Positions 8,394 to 17,346 are shown, counted from the stretch's first letter. The stretch is 64,000 nt of DNA from Methylobacterium oryzihabitans (GCF_004004555.2 NZ_SACP01000024.1:1-64000), one strand, 5' to 3'. Program-made: numbers and translations. The notes: a model not told the origin generated them from the sequence alone.

Positions 8394-8508
8394 GGTGGAA
8401 AAGCTCCGATGCAGGACGGTGCACCCGCCCCGCCCGAGGCCCGGGAAGATGCTCCGGGGGAGTAATTTCCCAACGCCGCCTTCGTTCCGTTCGCGCACCG
8501 CCGACCGA

Positions 8509-9297
8509 TCAGCGCACCGGCGCGGCGCAGCGATGGTCGAGCAGCGTTTCGGCGTGGCTGGTCGGCGAGCGGTGCGCCAGCACGATGTAGCCCGGATGCG
8601 GATCGCCCGGCGGCGTGCTCACCATAGCGAGGCTGACCTGGGTCAGGTCCGGCCCGGCCGGCTTCCGTCCGGCGCCCGGAAGCCGCGTCGCGGCCTCGAA
8701 CGGGTTGAACGCCTCGGCCTGGGCCAGGGAGATCCGCATCGCCAGGAACCGGCGCCAGCGCCGCTCTCCGACCGGCAGCGGGATCCCCGTCCAGGTTCCC
8801 GGCAGGACGATGCCGGCGCGTTGCCGCAACTCGGCCAGAACGCTCGCCCGCACGCAATCGACGTGGATGTGCAACTGGTCCTGGCTGCGCCCGCCCGACG
8901 AATTGACCGCGAGGCCGATCTCGTCGAGCGGGCGCCCGCCCCTGATCGCCGCCGACACCTCGCGCCGGGCCGCCAGCGCCGCCCGCCAGTAGACCGCGCC
9001 CTTCGGCGTCTGCAGGTCCGGCGCCTCGACCCCGACCACGTCGGCGGTGGGCATCACGACGAGATGCGTCGGCTCGCCGGGCGCCCGCAGCACCGCCGTT
9101 CCGGGCCGGTCGCGGTCACCGGGATCGACCGACAGGCACGGGAAGGCACGGCCGGTCGTCCGCTTGTTGAGGAGGCAGCCCTGCAGCGCCACCCACAGGA
9201 CGTCCCGGGACAGGTCCGGCGCGGCGCGCGCGGGCAGGCACGCCATGAGAGCCGCGAGCACGAGAAGCGACCGACCAATCCGCACGACAGACTCCAT
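8509..9297 (-). CDS. cdh: CDP-diacylglycerol pyrophosphatase
   Basis: A 262-residue protein of the Cdh family. An N-terminal hydrophobic signal or anchor (SLLVLAALMACLPARA) would place it at the inner membrane facing the periplasm. The HIT-like catalytic site is QDQLHIHVDC (His143 and His145). Family segments WVALQGCL and NSSGGRSQDQLHIH are clear. The enzyme hydrolyses CDP-diacylglycerol to CMP and phosphatidate. It is a monocistronic reverse-strand gene upstream of the DUF4142-like gene, separated by about 115 bases. The start is the ATG at 9295-9297. Confidence 0.85.
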   Translation of the reverse strand: MESVVRIGRSLLVLAALMACLPARAAPDLSRDVLWVALQGCLLNKRTTGRAFPCLSVDPGDRDRPGTAVLRAPGEPTHLVVMPTADVVGVEAPDLQTPKGAVYWRAALAARREVSAAIRGGRPLDEIGLAVNSSGGRSQDQLHIHVDCVRASVLAELRQRAGIVLPGTWTGIPLPVGERRWRRFLAMRISLAQAEAFNPFEAATRLPGAGRKPAGPDLTQVSLAMVSTPPGDPHPGYIVLAHRSPTSHAETLLDHRCAAPVR

Positions 9298-9418
9298 CCC
9301 CTGACCGGAACCGGATCATAGCCGCCCGGCATGGCCGAAGCGCGCCGAGCCGTCACCCGGCCGACGGATTGCGGGTGCCGGCCGTGCAACCGGAAGGCGA
9401 CGAAGCGGGTTGGGGGCG

Positions 9419-9562
9419 ATGCTCTACCTGCTCAGCTTCGGTCCTGCGGCGGTCTTCGTTCTGGCGTCGCTGCTCGTGCGGTGGCCCCATCCGGCCGGGC
9501 CGCCGGTCCGGCACCGGCCCGGCCCCGCGGTTCCCGGGGACAATCGGGGAAGCCGGGGATAA
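9419..9562 (+). CDS. possible small membrane peptide
   Basis: A 47-codon ORF starting at the ATG at 9419, preceded by a strong purine run (GGGTTGGGGGCG). The N-terminal 21 residues (MLYLLSFGPAAVFVLASLLV) are a plausible transmembrane segment. The rest is basic and Pro-rich. It is too short for a family call, and lies in a gap of about 340 bases between cdh (divergent) and the next ORF, where nothing else is visible. Confidence 0.35.
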   Translation: MLYLLSFGPAAVFVLASLLVRWPHPAGPPVRHRPGPAVPGDNRGSRG

Positions 9563-9635
9563 CCGGCCCGGTGCCGCCCGGCGGGTGCAACGGATGGTGC
9601 GCTGCGACGTTGACCGGTCTCGACAACGGGCCAGG

Positions 9636-9848
9636 ATGGCTCCCATGCCCCCGCACCACCGACCGACCACGAGCGGCCTCCGGGTCGCCGTGAAACCCCT
9701 GCGCAGCTTCCGGACGGGCTACGATCCGGTCCTGAACGGCGTGGCCCACGGCCTCGGCGACCTATTCCCGCCAGTGCCGCACCCCGAGCCCGTGCGGCCG
9801 GACGATCCGCGGGTCGCAGCGTCGGTCGAGCGGTCGCGCACCGCCTGA
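9636..9848 (+). CDS. hypothetical small protein
   Basis: A 70-residue ORF from the ATG at 9636; an in-frame ATG at 9594 would add 14 residues. It has neither a signal peptide nor cysteines. The central segment VAVKPLRSFRTGYDPVLNGVAHGLGDLFPP looks like folded protein rather than a shadow frame. It converges on glyS, 82 bases away. No family is recognised. Confidence 0.4.
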   Translation: MAPMPPHHRPTTSGLRVAVKPLRSFRTGYDPVLNGVAHGLGDLFPPVPHPEPVRPDDPRVAASVERSRTA

Positions 9849-9929
9849 CACGGTATCCGGAGGATTACGTCCGGATGCCGCATCATGAGCCCGCGCGCCG
9901 CCGGCCGTTCCCGCCGACCGGCTGCCGCG

Positions 9930-12035
9930 TCAGCCCTCGATCCGCGAGAAGTCGGCGACCTCCCGCGTCGCGGCGCGCAGGGCGTTCAGCAGGGCGAGGC
10001 GGTTGGCGCGCAGGGCCGGGTCGTCGGCGTTGACCGTGACCTTGTCGAAGAACGCATCGACCGGCGCCCGCAGCACCGACAGCGCCCGCATCGCGCCCTC
10101 GAAGTCCTCGCCCGCCACCGCGCGCCCCGCCTCGGCGCGGGCCGTGTCGAGGGCGGCCGCGAGGGCGCGTTCCTCCGCCAGGGCGAACAGGGCCGGGTCC
10201 GGCGCGGCGTCGTAGGCGCGGCCGTCCTTCTTCTCCTCGATCCGCAGGATGTTGGCCGCCCGCCGGGTGCCGGCAAGCAGGTTGCGGCCGTCCTCGCCGT
10301 CGAGGAAGCGCCCGAGCGCCTCGACCCGGCGCACCACCATCAGCAGGTCGTCCTGGCCCGGCAGGGCGAAGACCGCGTCGATGAGGTCGTGGCGGGCGCC
10401 CTGCTCGCGCAGATGCACCTTCAGCCGGTCGGCGAGGAAGGCAAGGAGGTCCGGGCCGGCACCCGCGCCGGACGCCGCCGCATGGGCGCCGAGCGCCTCG
10501 GCGAAGCGCGGCAGCAGGGGAAGCCGGATCCCGTTGGTCAGCACCAGCCGGATCACCCCGAGCGCCGCCCGCCGCAGGGCATACGGATCCTTGCTCCCCG
10601 TCGGCTTCTCGTCGATCGCCCAGAAGCCCGCCAGCGTGTCGAGCTTGTCGGCGAGCGCCACCGCGACCGAGACCGGCGCGGTCGGCACCCGGTCGCCCGG
10701 GCCGAGCGGCTTGTAGTGCTCCTCGATCGCCGCGCAGACCTCCGGCGGCTCGCCCTGCTCGGCGGCGTAGTACCGGCCCATCAGGCCCTGCAACTCGGGG
10801 AACTCGCCGACCATCTCGGTGACGAGGTCGGCCTTGGCGAGCCGGGCGGCACGCTCGGCGCGATCGGCGTCCGCCCCGACCACCGGCGCGAGGGCGCGGG
10901 CGAGGGCGGCGATGCGCTCGACGCGGGCGTACTGCGTCCCGAGCTTCTCGTGGAAGACGATGCTCTCGAGCTTCGGCAGCCGGTCGGCCAGCGGCACCTT
11001 GCGGTCGGTGTCCCAGAAGAAGGCGGCGTCCGACAGGCGCGCCCGCACCACCCGCTCGTTGCCGGCGACGATCGCGGCGCCGCCGTCCGAGGCGACGAGG
11101 TTCGAGACCAGCACGAAGGCGTTGGCGAGCCGCTCGCGGCCGTCGGAGGAGGGCGCGCGCAGCACGAAGCACTTCTGGTTGGCCCGGATGGTGGCGCGGA
11201 TCACCTCCGGGGGGATCGCCAGGAACCGCTCCTCGAAGCTCCCGATCAGGGTCACCGGCCACTCGACGAGGCCGGCGACCTCCTCCAGCAGGCCGTCGTC
11301 CTCGACCAGTTCGAGCCCGCGGGCGAAGGCGAGGTCGCGGGCGTCGTGCAGGATGATGTCCTTGCGCCGGTCGGCGTCGAGGACGACCTTCGCCCGCTCC
11401 AGCGCCGGCAGGTAGTCGGCGAAGCGGCGCACCTCGATCGGCCCGGGCGCCAGGAAGCGGTGGCCGTGGGTGACGAAGCCGGCCTCGATCCCGTCGACGG
11501 CGAACGGGACCCGCTCCGGCGTCTCGGTCTCGGGGCCGAAGCTCGCCACGATGCCGTGCAGCGGCCGCACCCAGCGCAGGGCGCCCGGCTCCGCCGAGGC
11601 GGCGCCCCAGCGCATCGATTTCGGCCACGGGAAGCCGCGGACGATCGCCGGCAGGATCTCGGCCAGCACGTCGAGGGTGTCGCGGCCGGGCCGCTCGATC
11701 ACCGCGACGTAGAACTCGCCCTTCTTCGGGTCCGAGACGACCCTGGCCTGATCGAGGCCGGCAAGGCCGGCGCCCTTGAGGAAGCCCTGGACCGCCGCGT
11801 CGGGGGCGCCGACGCGAGGCCCCTTGCGCTCCTCGCGCACGTCCTGCCCGCGCGCCGGCAGGCCGGCGACGTGGAGCGCGAGGCGGCGCGGGGTCGCGAA
11901 GGCGCGGGCGCCCTCGTACAGGAAGCCGCGCTCGACCAGGGCGTCGGTGACGAGCTTGCGCAGGTCCTCGGCGGCACGGCGCTGCATGCGGGCCGGGATT
12001 TCCTCGGAGAAGAGTTCGAGCAGCAGATCGGGCAT
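9930..12035 (-). CDS. glyS: glycine--tRNA ligase beta subunit
   Basis: A 701-residue beta subunit of the bacterial alpha2beta2 glycyl-tRNA synthetase. The N-terminus MPDLLLELFSEEIPARMQ is diagnostic, and the C-terminal anticodon-binding (DALR-like) domain ends with FFDKVTVNADDPALRANRLALLNALR. The beta subunit provides tRNA recognition, while GlyQ (14636-15565) carries the class II catalytic site. In most genomes glyQ and glyS are adjacent; here a forward-strand chemoreceptor gene and a reverse-strand hydrolase gene lie between them, so the subunits are transcribed separately. Confidence 0.97.
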   Translation of the reverse strand: MPDLLLELFSEEIPARMQRRAAEDLRKLVTDALVERGFLYEGARAFATPRRLALHVAGLPARGQDVREERKGPRVGAPDAAVQGFLKGAGLAGLDQARVVSDPKKGEFYVAVIERPGRDTLDVLAEILPAIVRGFPWPKSMRWGAASAEPGALRWVRPLHGIVASFGPETETPERVPFAVDGIEAGFVTHGHRFLAPGPIEVRRFADYLPALERAKVVLDADRRKDIILHDARDLAFARGLELVEDDGLLEEVAGLVEWPVTLIGSFEERFLAIPPEVIRATIRANQKCFVLRAPSSDGRERLANAFVLVSNLVASDGGAAIVAGNERVVRARLSDAAFFWDTDRKVPLADRLPKLESIVFHEKLGTQYARVERIAALARALAPVVGADADRAERAARLAKADLVTEMVGEFPELQGLMGRYYAAEQGEPPEVCAAIEEHYKPLGPGDRVPTAPVSVAVALADKLDTLAGFWAIDEKPTGSKDPYALRRAALGVIRLVLTNGIRLPLLPRFAEALGAHAAASGAGAGPDLLAFLADRLKVHLREQGARHDLIDAVFALPGQDDLLMVVRRVEALGRFLDGEDGRNLLAGTRRAANILRIEEKKDGRAYDAAPDPALFALAEERALAAALDTARAEAGRAVAGEDFEGAMRALSVLRAPVDAFFDKVTVNADDPALRANRLALLNALRAATREVADFSRIEG

Positions 12036-12441
12036 CGGACAGCCTGGTGCCCTCCGGGGGAGGGGATGATCGGGATCGTGGCGCGCGCGGCGTCGGCTGG
12101 GGCGGGTTTAGGAGGCCGCGCCGAGGGTGTCGAGGCGTCCGGCCGTCTCCGATGCGCCTCGCTGCGACCGGTCGGGCACGGGCCGCGGGAGCGGGCGCGA
12201 GCCGGGGCCCGGCCCGCAGGCCTGCCCGGAGTACGTGTTTCATATACGACGATGCAACCGGATGTTGATTTTCTCTACGTCAGACGCTTCACGGTATTTT
12301 AAATCGCGCGCATTACATCGGTCTATAGCGGGACGGGTCGTGAATGTAGTCCTATCCTTTCATCCGATGCGACCGCTGCGGAATCAGTTCGCACCGGATC
12401 CCCGCGGGTTCCAAGACAGCGGCATCATCGAGGGCACCGGT
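12036..12441. other. 406-base divergent intergenic region, glyS / chemoreceptor
   Basis: The region carries promoters for both flanking genes. A notably AT-rich stretch at about 12236-12360 (including TTTCATATACGA and TATTTTAAATCG) contrasts with the high GC around it and is the best candidate for the chemoreceptor promoter or leader. No ORF or repeat is supported. Confidence 0.45.
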
Positions 12442-13551
12442 ATGTTCAAGCGCTCCAAGGACCTTGCGGGCAAGATCAACGCCCTCGACCGGTCTCAGGC
12501 GATCATCGAGTTCGATCGAGGCGGGACGATCCTCACGGCCAACGCGAATTTCCTGACCACGCTCGGCTACACGCTTCAGGACATCCAGGGCAAGCATCAC
12601 TCGATGTTCGTGGAGGCCGGCGAGCGGGCCGGCACCGAGTACCGGCAGTTCTGGGAAGCCCTGGGACGGGGCGAGTTCAAGGCGGCGGAATTCAAGCGGA
12701 TCGCCAAGAACGGATCCGAGATCTGGATCCAGGGCAGCTACAACCCGATCCTCGACGCCCATGGCCGCACCATCAAGGTCGTGAAGTTCGCCGTCGACAT
12801 CACCGGCGACGTCGAGGCGCGCCAGCGGCGCTCGAAGGCGCAGGAGGAGATCCGGCTCGACCTCGCGGCGATCGCCGAGACGGTGCAGAACGTCACCACG
12901 CAGACCACCGAGGCCGCCGCCACCACCGGTCAGATCTCGATGAGCATCCAGGCGGTCGCCTCGGGCGCCGAGGAGCTGTCGGCCTCCGTCGGCGAGATCA
13001 GCCAGCAGGTCACCCATGCCTCCGACGTCGCCGAGAAGGCCGTGGTCGAGGCCCGCACCGCCATCGGCATCGTCGCCGGGCTCAGCACCCAGGCGACCCA
13101 GATCGGCGAGGTGGTGGCGCTGATCCAGGGAATCGCGAGCCAGACCAACCTGCTGGCGCTCAACGCCACCATCGAGGCGGCCCGCGCCGGCGAGGCTGGC
13201 AAGGGCTTCGCGGTCGTCGCCCAGGAGGTCAAGCAACTGGCCGAGCAGACCACCAAGGCGACGGAGCAGATCCGCCAGCAGATCGGCGCCACCCAGAGCG
13301 CGACGCAGGAGGCCGTCACCGCGATCGGCTCGATCCACGAGACGATCCAGACGCTGCGCAGCGTCTCGGCGGCGATCGCGGCGGCGGTCGAGGAGCAGTC
13401 CGTGGTGACGCGCGAGATGTCGGTGTCGATGCAGACCGTGTCGCAGGGCGCCTCGGCGATCGCCACCAGCATGGGGACGATCGCGACCGCGACCGAGCAG
13501 GTCGACCAGTCCACGCGCAAGCTGCGGGAGATCTCGCAGCGCTTCGCCTGA
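12442..13551 (+). CDS. cytosolic PAS-domain methyl-accepting chemotaxis protein
   Basis: A 369-residue chemoreceptor. It has a single PAS sensor domain (about residues 10-120: ALDRSQAIIEFDRGGTILTAN, NGSEIWIQGSYNPI and KVVKFAVDIT), then a helical MCP signalling domain (about 150-369). The conserved hairpin tip reads QTNLLALNATIEAARAGEAG, followed by FAVVAQEVKQLAEQT. There is no transmembrane segment, so it is a soluble receptor sensing an internal cue through PAS, perhaps redox state or a flavin/haem ligand, coupling to CheA/CheW. The start is the ATG at 12442 (MFKRSKDLAGKI). No other che gene is nearby. Confidence 0.9.
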   Translation: MFKRSKDLAGKINALDRSQAIIEFDRGGTILTANANFLTTLGYTLQDIQGKHHSMFVEAGERAGTEYRQFWEALGRGEFKAAEFKRIAKNGSEIWIQGSYNPILDAHGRTIKVVKFAVDITGDVEARQRRSKAQEEIRLDLAAIAETVQNVTTQTTEAAATTGQISMSIQAVASGAEELSASVGEISQQVTHASDVAEKAVVEARTAIGIVAGLSTQATQIGEVVALIQGIASQTNLLALNATIEAARAGEAGKGFAVVAQEVKQLAEQTTKATEQIRQQIGATQSATQEAVTAIGSIHETIQTLRSVSAAIAAAVEEQSVVTREMSVSMQTVSQGASAIATSMGTIATATEQVDQSTRKLREISQRFA

Positions 13552-13557
13552 GGGCCG

Positions 13558-13579
13558 CCGGCCGGGATGGCCCGGCCGG
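13558..13579. terminator. hairpin between convergent genes
   Basis: A perfect 9-bp stem (13558-13566 with 13571-13579) with an ATGG loop lies 7 bases after the chemoreceptor stop and 22 bases before the stop of the convergent hydrolase gene. It has no T-run, and could serve both directions. Confidence 0.6.
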
Positions 13580-13600
13580 AGACGAGGCGGGTGCCGCGGC

Positions 13601-14545
13601 TCAGCGGATCGCCACCGGGTTGATGATCGCCTGGATCGACCCGGTGTAGCGCGGCGCCCCGAGGACGAACAGGAACTCGCTCACCCCGTCCTTGACCAGG
13701 GCGCGGGTGTCGAGGGTTTCCAGGATGTAGATGCCGTTCTGGGCGAGCAGGATCTGGTGGCCCTCCCAGACCCGGTCGGACTTGAACGGCACCGCCTCGA
13801 TGCCCCAGGTGTCGGCCCCGACCGCGACCACGTCCTTGCCGGCAAGGTAGCGCGCGCCCTCGGCGTCGATGCCGGGCTCGCCGGCCCCGAACCGCTTGGC
13901 GTCCTCGCCGAGCATCGACAGCCAGCCGGTGTGCAGCACCACCACGTCGCCCTTGCCGGGGCTGATTCCGGCCGCCTTCTCGGCCGCCTTGATGTCGTCG
14001 ACGGTGACGAGGTCGCCCTCCATCAGCCGGTCCTTGCCCTTGGCCTTGGCGACGTCGAGGAGCACGCCGCGGGTGACGATCGGCGGGATCTTGTGGGCGC
14101 CGAGCTTCTTCACGCCGGTCGTGTCGAAGATGTCCTTCATCTTGTTGCGGTTGTAGAAGGTCGAATCGGTGCCGAGATGGGCCAGCCCGTCGATCTGGGT
14201 GCCAACGCCGAGCCAGCCGGTCACCATGTCGTCGAGGTAGCTCATCTTGTTCGACCCGAAGGTGACGCCCTCGGGCTGGTTGGGCGCCATCACGGTCACG
14301 GCGATGTTGCGCGGCGGAAACGCCGGGGTGCCGCGGTCGACCGGGATGCCCAGGGCGTAGGTCTTGCCGGTGGTGACGAGCCTGACCGCCTCCTGCACCT
14401 TGGCCGGCGACAGGTGGTTGGCGGCGCCGATCTCGTCGTCGGCGCCCCAGCGCGAGACCGGGATCTCCTGGGCGGCGGCGATCGGGGCGGCGAATGGCGC
14501 GGCAAGGCAGCCGGCCGCGACGGCGAGCGCGATGACGGGTCTCAT
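13601..14545 (-). CDS. exported cyclase-family (kynurenine formamidase-like) hydrolase
   Basis: A 314-residue protein of the cyclase/KynB superfamily (PF04199). A signal peptide spans about residues 1-25 (ALAVAAGCLAAPFAAPIAAAQ). Family segments are RWGADDEIGAANHLSPAKV, DDMVTGWLGVGTQIDGLAHLG (the metal-site region, a variant of HxGTHxDxPxH), and GDVVVLHTGW. Relatives are metal-dependent hydrolases of amides, lactones or cyclic esters. The exported form with GTQIDGLAH belongs to a poorly characterised subgroup, so the substrate is unknown. It lies between the chemoreceptor and glyQ with its own start (ATG 14543-14545). Confidence 0.8.
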   Translation of the reverse strand: MRPVIALAVAAGCLAAPFAAPIAAAQEIPVSRWGADDEIGAANHLSPAKVQEAVRLVTTGKTYALGIPVDRGTPAFPPRNIAVTVMAPNQPEGVTFGSNKMSYLDDMVTGWLGVGTQIDGLAHLGTDSTFYNRNKMKDIFDTTGVKKLGAHKIPPIVTRGVLLDVAKAKGKDRLMEGDLVTVDDIKAAEKAAGISPGKGDVVVLHTGWLSMLGEDAKRFGAGEPGIDAEGARYLAGKDVVAVGADTWGIEAVPFKSDRVWEGHQILLAQNGIYILETLDTRALVKDGVSEFLFVLGAPRYTGSIQAIINPVAIR

Positions 14546-14635
14546 GGGCGTCCTCCTGGTCTGGCGCCCGCGTCTGCGCGCGGGACTGACCCAGTGTAAG
14601 GAGGCGCCCGGCCGGCGTCGAGGTAACGCCGAGCT

Positions 14636-15565
14636 TTACGCTGCGCCGCCGCCGGCGGTGCGCAGCCATGCCGCGCCGCAGGCCTTGGCGAGTTCGCGCA
14701 CCCGCAGGATGTAGCTCTGGCGCTCGGTGACCGAGATCACCCCGCGGGCGTCGAGCAGGTTGAAGACGTGGCTCGCCTTGATGCACTGGTCGTAGGCCGG
14801 CTGCGCCATCCGGTGCCGGCCCTCGCCGCCCGCGGGCTCGCCGGCGTCGAGGTAGCGGCGGCAGGCCGACTCCGCGTCGCGGAAGTGCCGGAACAGCATC
14901 TCGGTGTCGGCGGCCTCGAAGTTGTGGCGCGAGTATTCCTGCTCGGCCTGCAGGAAGACGTCGCCGTAGGTGACCGTGTCGGCGCCCTCGCCACCGTTGA
15001 AGTTGAGGTCGTAGACGTTCTCGACCCCCTGGACGTACATCGCGAGGCGTTCCAGCCCGTAGGTCAGCTCGCCCGCGACGGGAGCGCACTCGAAGCCCGC
15101 GACCTGCTGGAAATAGGTGAACTGGCTCACCTCCATCCCGTCGCACCAGCACTCCCAGCCGAGCCCCCAGGCGCCGAGCGTCGGGCTCTCCCAGTCGTCC
15201 TCGACGAAGCGGATGTCGTGCAGCCCGAGATCGACCCCGATCGCCCTGAGGGAGGCGAGGTAGAGGTCCTGGAGGTTCGGCGGGTTCGGCTTCAGGATGA
15301 CCTGGAACTGGTAATAGTGCTGGAGCCGGTTCGGGTTCTCGCCGTAGCGCCCGTCCTTCGGCCGCCGCGAGGGCTGCACGTAGGCGGCCTTCCAGGGCTT
15401 CGGGCCCAGCGCCCGTAGGGTGGTGGCCGGATGGAACGTGCCGGCACCAACCTCCATGTCGTAGGGCTGGAGGATCACGCATCCTTGCGCCGCCCAGAAG
15501 CGCTGAAGGGTCAGGATCAGGCCCTGGAACGAGCGCGCGGGCTGGAGATCGGCGGTGTCGGTCAT
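14636..15565 (-). CDS. glyQ: glycine--tRNA ligase alpha subunit
   Basis: A 309-residue catalytic alpha subunit. The class II core is obvious: ILTLQRFWAAQGCVILQPYD, EVGAGTFHPATTLRALG, PSRRPKDGRYGENPNR and FEDDWESPTLGAWGLGWE-type motifs (here FVEDDWESPT). The last is followed by ELTYGLERLAMYVQGV and NFNGGEGADTVTYGDVF. I used the ATG at 15563-15565 (MTDTADLQPARSFQ), which fits the family length of about 300; the longer frame upstream lacks homology. It pairs with glyS, which is displaced by 2.6 kb. Confidence 0.96.
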   Translation of the reverse strand: MTDTADLQPARSFQGLILTLQRFWAAQGCVILQPYDMEVGAGTFHPATTLRALGPKPWKAAYVQPSRRPKDGRYGENPNRLQHYYQFQVILKPNPPNLQDLYLASLRAIGVDLGLHDIRFVEDDWESPTLGAWGLGWECWCDGMEVSQFTYFQQVAGFECAPVAGELTYGLERLAMYVQGVENVYDLNFNGGEGADTVTYGDVFLQAEQEYSRHNFEAADTEMLFRHFRDAESACRRYLDAGEPAGGEGRHRMAQPAYDQCIKASHVFNLLDARGVISVTERQSYILRVRELAKACGAAWLRTAGGGAA

Positions 15566-15750
15566 GCTTGTCACGGATCGGGGCGGAAAGGCGCCGGAGC
15601 GTTGGAACGCGGGATGGCGCAAGTCAAGCACGCCGCCGGCCGCCGCCTCCCGCGGACCGGTGCGGAACCGCACCACGGCCACGCTCGTTGTCGGGCATAT
15701 GACGATCATGCTGCAGCACGAGAGCAGCCGAAGACTTCAGGAGACTTGCC

Positions 15751-15966
15751 GTGAACTTCCGGTTCGCCGTCGTGGCTGCGGCCGCGCTGACCTCGCTCGC
15801 CGCCACCCCGCTGGTGGTCAAGGCGGCCGGCGGAGCCTCCGGAGCCGCCCGTCCGGTCGCGGCGCCCGCCGCCCCAAGCGTCGCCCGGGCCGCCCCGGCA
15901 CCGGCGCCCTGCGGCAAGCCGGTGCGGGTGGTCTATGCCGGCTACGCTCCGGCCTGCGGGCGCTGA
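15751..15966 (+). CDS. tiny exported Ala/Pro-rich protein
   Basis: A 71-residue protein with a GTG start at 15751 and a good Shine-Dalgarno (AGGAG, 9 bases upstream). The signal peptide FRFAVVAAAALTSLAATPLVVKAAG is followed by an Ala/Pro linker and a short tail with two cysteines (PCGKPVRVVYAGYAPACG). These may form a disulfide. It is one of a cluster of small exported proteins in this stretch. No family is known to me. Confidence 0.55.
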   Translation: MNFRFAVVAAAALTSLAATPLVVKAAGGASGAARPVAAPAAPSVARAAPAPAPCGKPVRVVYAGYAPACGR

Positions 15967-15970
15967 CCCG

Positions 15971-16387
15971 TCAGCGGATGGCGTGGCGGCGCTCGTAGGC
16001 GCGGCGCTGCGCCTTCATCATCGCCCGCGACCGCCGCGGCGGCGGGGCGAAACCCTGGCCGTAGGGATCGGTCGCGGCATAGCCGCCATAGGGATCGGCG
16101 ATGCCGCGGATCGGACGGATCGGAGCCTGGATGCCGTCATACGGCCCCCGCCCGGTGCGGGCCCGGTAGGCCGAGCCGGCGAAATCGCCCGGGGTCGGCG
16201 GAACGCCGGGCTGCGAGAAGCTCGTCTCGGGCCGGTAGGCGGGTCCCCAGCCGATACCGTCGTCGTCGGCAGGGTCCTTGCCGGGAAAGCCGGTGACGTA
16301 GCCGACGCTCTGGGCCGCGGCCGGGCCGACGACACCGAGGCCGAGGAAGCCGGCGAGCAGGCCGGCGGCGACGAATGACGCGCGCAT
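15971..16387 (-). CDS. small exported protein
   Basis: A 138-residue protein with a signal peptide (SFVAAGLLAGFLGLGVVGPAAAQ, cleavage after AAAQ). The mature region is rich in Gly, Pro, Tyr and Arg, with repeated PYG/YGG/DPYG turns, and ends in a strongly basic helix (MMKAQRRAYERRHAIR). It has no cysteines and is probably extended or disordered and periplasmic. It is followed on the same strand by the unrelated small gene at 16406-16747, whose stop is 19 bases upstream of this start, so they may form a transcript. The function is unknown. Confidence 0.55.
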   Translation of the reverse strand: MRASFVAAGLLAGFLGLGVVGPAAAQSVGYVTGFPGKDPADDDGIGWGPAYRPETSFSQPGVPPTPGDFAGSAYRARTGRGPYDGIQAPIRPIRGIADPYGGYAATDPYGQGFAPPPRRSRAMMKAQRRAYERRHAIR

Positions 16388-16405
16388 GCGGAGGGTCCCT
16401 GTCGG

Positions 16406-16747
16406 TCAGCGCGGGAACGCGCCGAGGTAATAGTGGCGGGGTGGCAGCCGGCGGTTGAGCGGTCCCTCGCTCACCGCATCCTCGTAGTATCCGTAGCCTG
16501 TCGGGCCGAAGGCGGCGCCGTTGGTGACCGCCGCGATCGGGATCGCGCGCAGGGGCACGCCCGGCCCGAAGCCGGGACCGGCGTCGACCACGACCGGACC
16601 GAAGGCCGCGGCACGGGAATACACGTCCTGGTAGACGGGAGGCTCGGGGCGGACGCGCACCGAGAGCGGCGCCGGCTGGGCCGAGGCGGCACCTGCGCCG
16701 AGCCCAGAGGCGGCGACGGCGAGGGACAGGAGAAGCGAACGGGACAC
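16406..16747 (-). CDS. small exported protein
   Basis: A 113-residue protein from a GTG start (16745-16747). The signal peptide SLLLSLAVAASGLGAGAASAQ is clear. The mature part contains VVVDAGPGFGPGVPLRAIPIAAVTNGAAFG and a tyrosine-rich C-terminal half (GYGYYEDAV and RHYYLG). It probably precedes the gene at 15971-16387 in one transcript. I recognise no family. Confidence 0.55.
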   Translation of the reverse strand: MSRSLLLSLAVAASGLGAGAASAQPAPLSVRVRPEPPVYQDVYSRAAAFGPVVVDAGPGFGPGVPLRAIPIAAVTNGAAFGPTGYGYYEDAVSEGPLNRRLPPRHYYLGAFPR

Positions 16748-16886
16748 GCGCAGGATTCCGGAGCCGGGGAGGCAGGTCCTGGAAACGCGCGGGGGACGGC
16801 GATGGTTCGACCGGGGGCGTCCAAGCGCCCCGGGATCCTCGCGGTCTGGTATCCGGCCGGTTGACGCGGCGGCTCGGTGAGTGGGG

Positions 16887-16994
16887 TCATACGAAATCCG
16901 ACTGATCGCTTCGCGATGCGGATTTCGGCTTCGCTCAGACGCCGCGCGGGCTGGTGATACGATTTTCGGAACTGATCGTCCGAAAAGCGTATCA
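16887..16994. repeat. stop-codon-associated repeat, copy 1
   Basis: A 108-bp element beginning TCATACG and ending CGTATCA, so its ends form short inverted repeats. Internal blocks shared with copies at 17347 and 18836 are TGATCGCT, GATCGCTTCGCGATGCG, CTTCGCTCAG followed by CGCCGCGCGGGCT, then GATACG and AACTGATCGT. Its last three bases (16992-16994) are the TGA stop of the neighbouring reverse-strand gene. Confidence 0.75.
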
Positions 16995-17207
16995 GCCCTT
17001 GCTGCGCACCACCACGTCCTGCTCGCGCAGCACCGGCTCGCAGCCCGTATCGTAGAGGTTGAGCACGATCGGCCGCGAGCGGCAGCGATAGGCCTGGTCC
17101 GGGCCCGGGGCCGGAATCGGATCGCGGGCGATGATCGGGTTCGGCGCGCAGGCGGCCGGGACGAGAACCGTCACGGCGAGGAGGGCGGCCTTCATCGGGC
17201 GACGCAT
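16992..17207 (-). CDS. small lipoprotein-like exported protein
   Basis: A 71-residue protein. The N-terminus MRRPMKAALLAVTVLVPAAC has a lipobox-like LVPAAC, suggesting lipidation at Cys20. The mature part has two further cysteines (YRCRSRP and DTGCEP) and ends EQDVVVRSKG. The start is the ATG at 17205-17207, with AGGTC upstream; Met5 is an alternative. The stop codon lies inside the repeat at 16887-16994. Unknown function. Confidence 0.55.
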   Translation of the reverse strand: MRRPMKAALLAVTVLVPAACAPNPIIARDPIPAPGPDQAYRCRSRPIVLNLYDTGCEPVLREQDVVVRSKG

Positions 17208-17346
17208 GGATGACCTGGGTTGAAGCGTGAGCGTGGCCGCAACCCTGGCCCCAAGCGGGCAGGGGGATCAAGCCGGGCCCCGGCGGCGCCTTCCGCCGCC
17301 CGGGCTTTCATCCTCCGGTGTCTCCCCACCGCCACAGACCGGCGGA

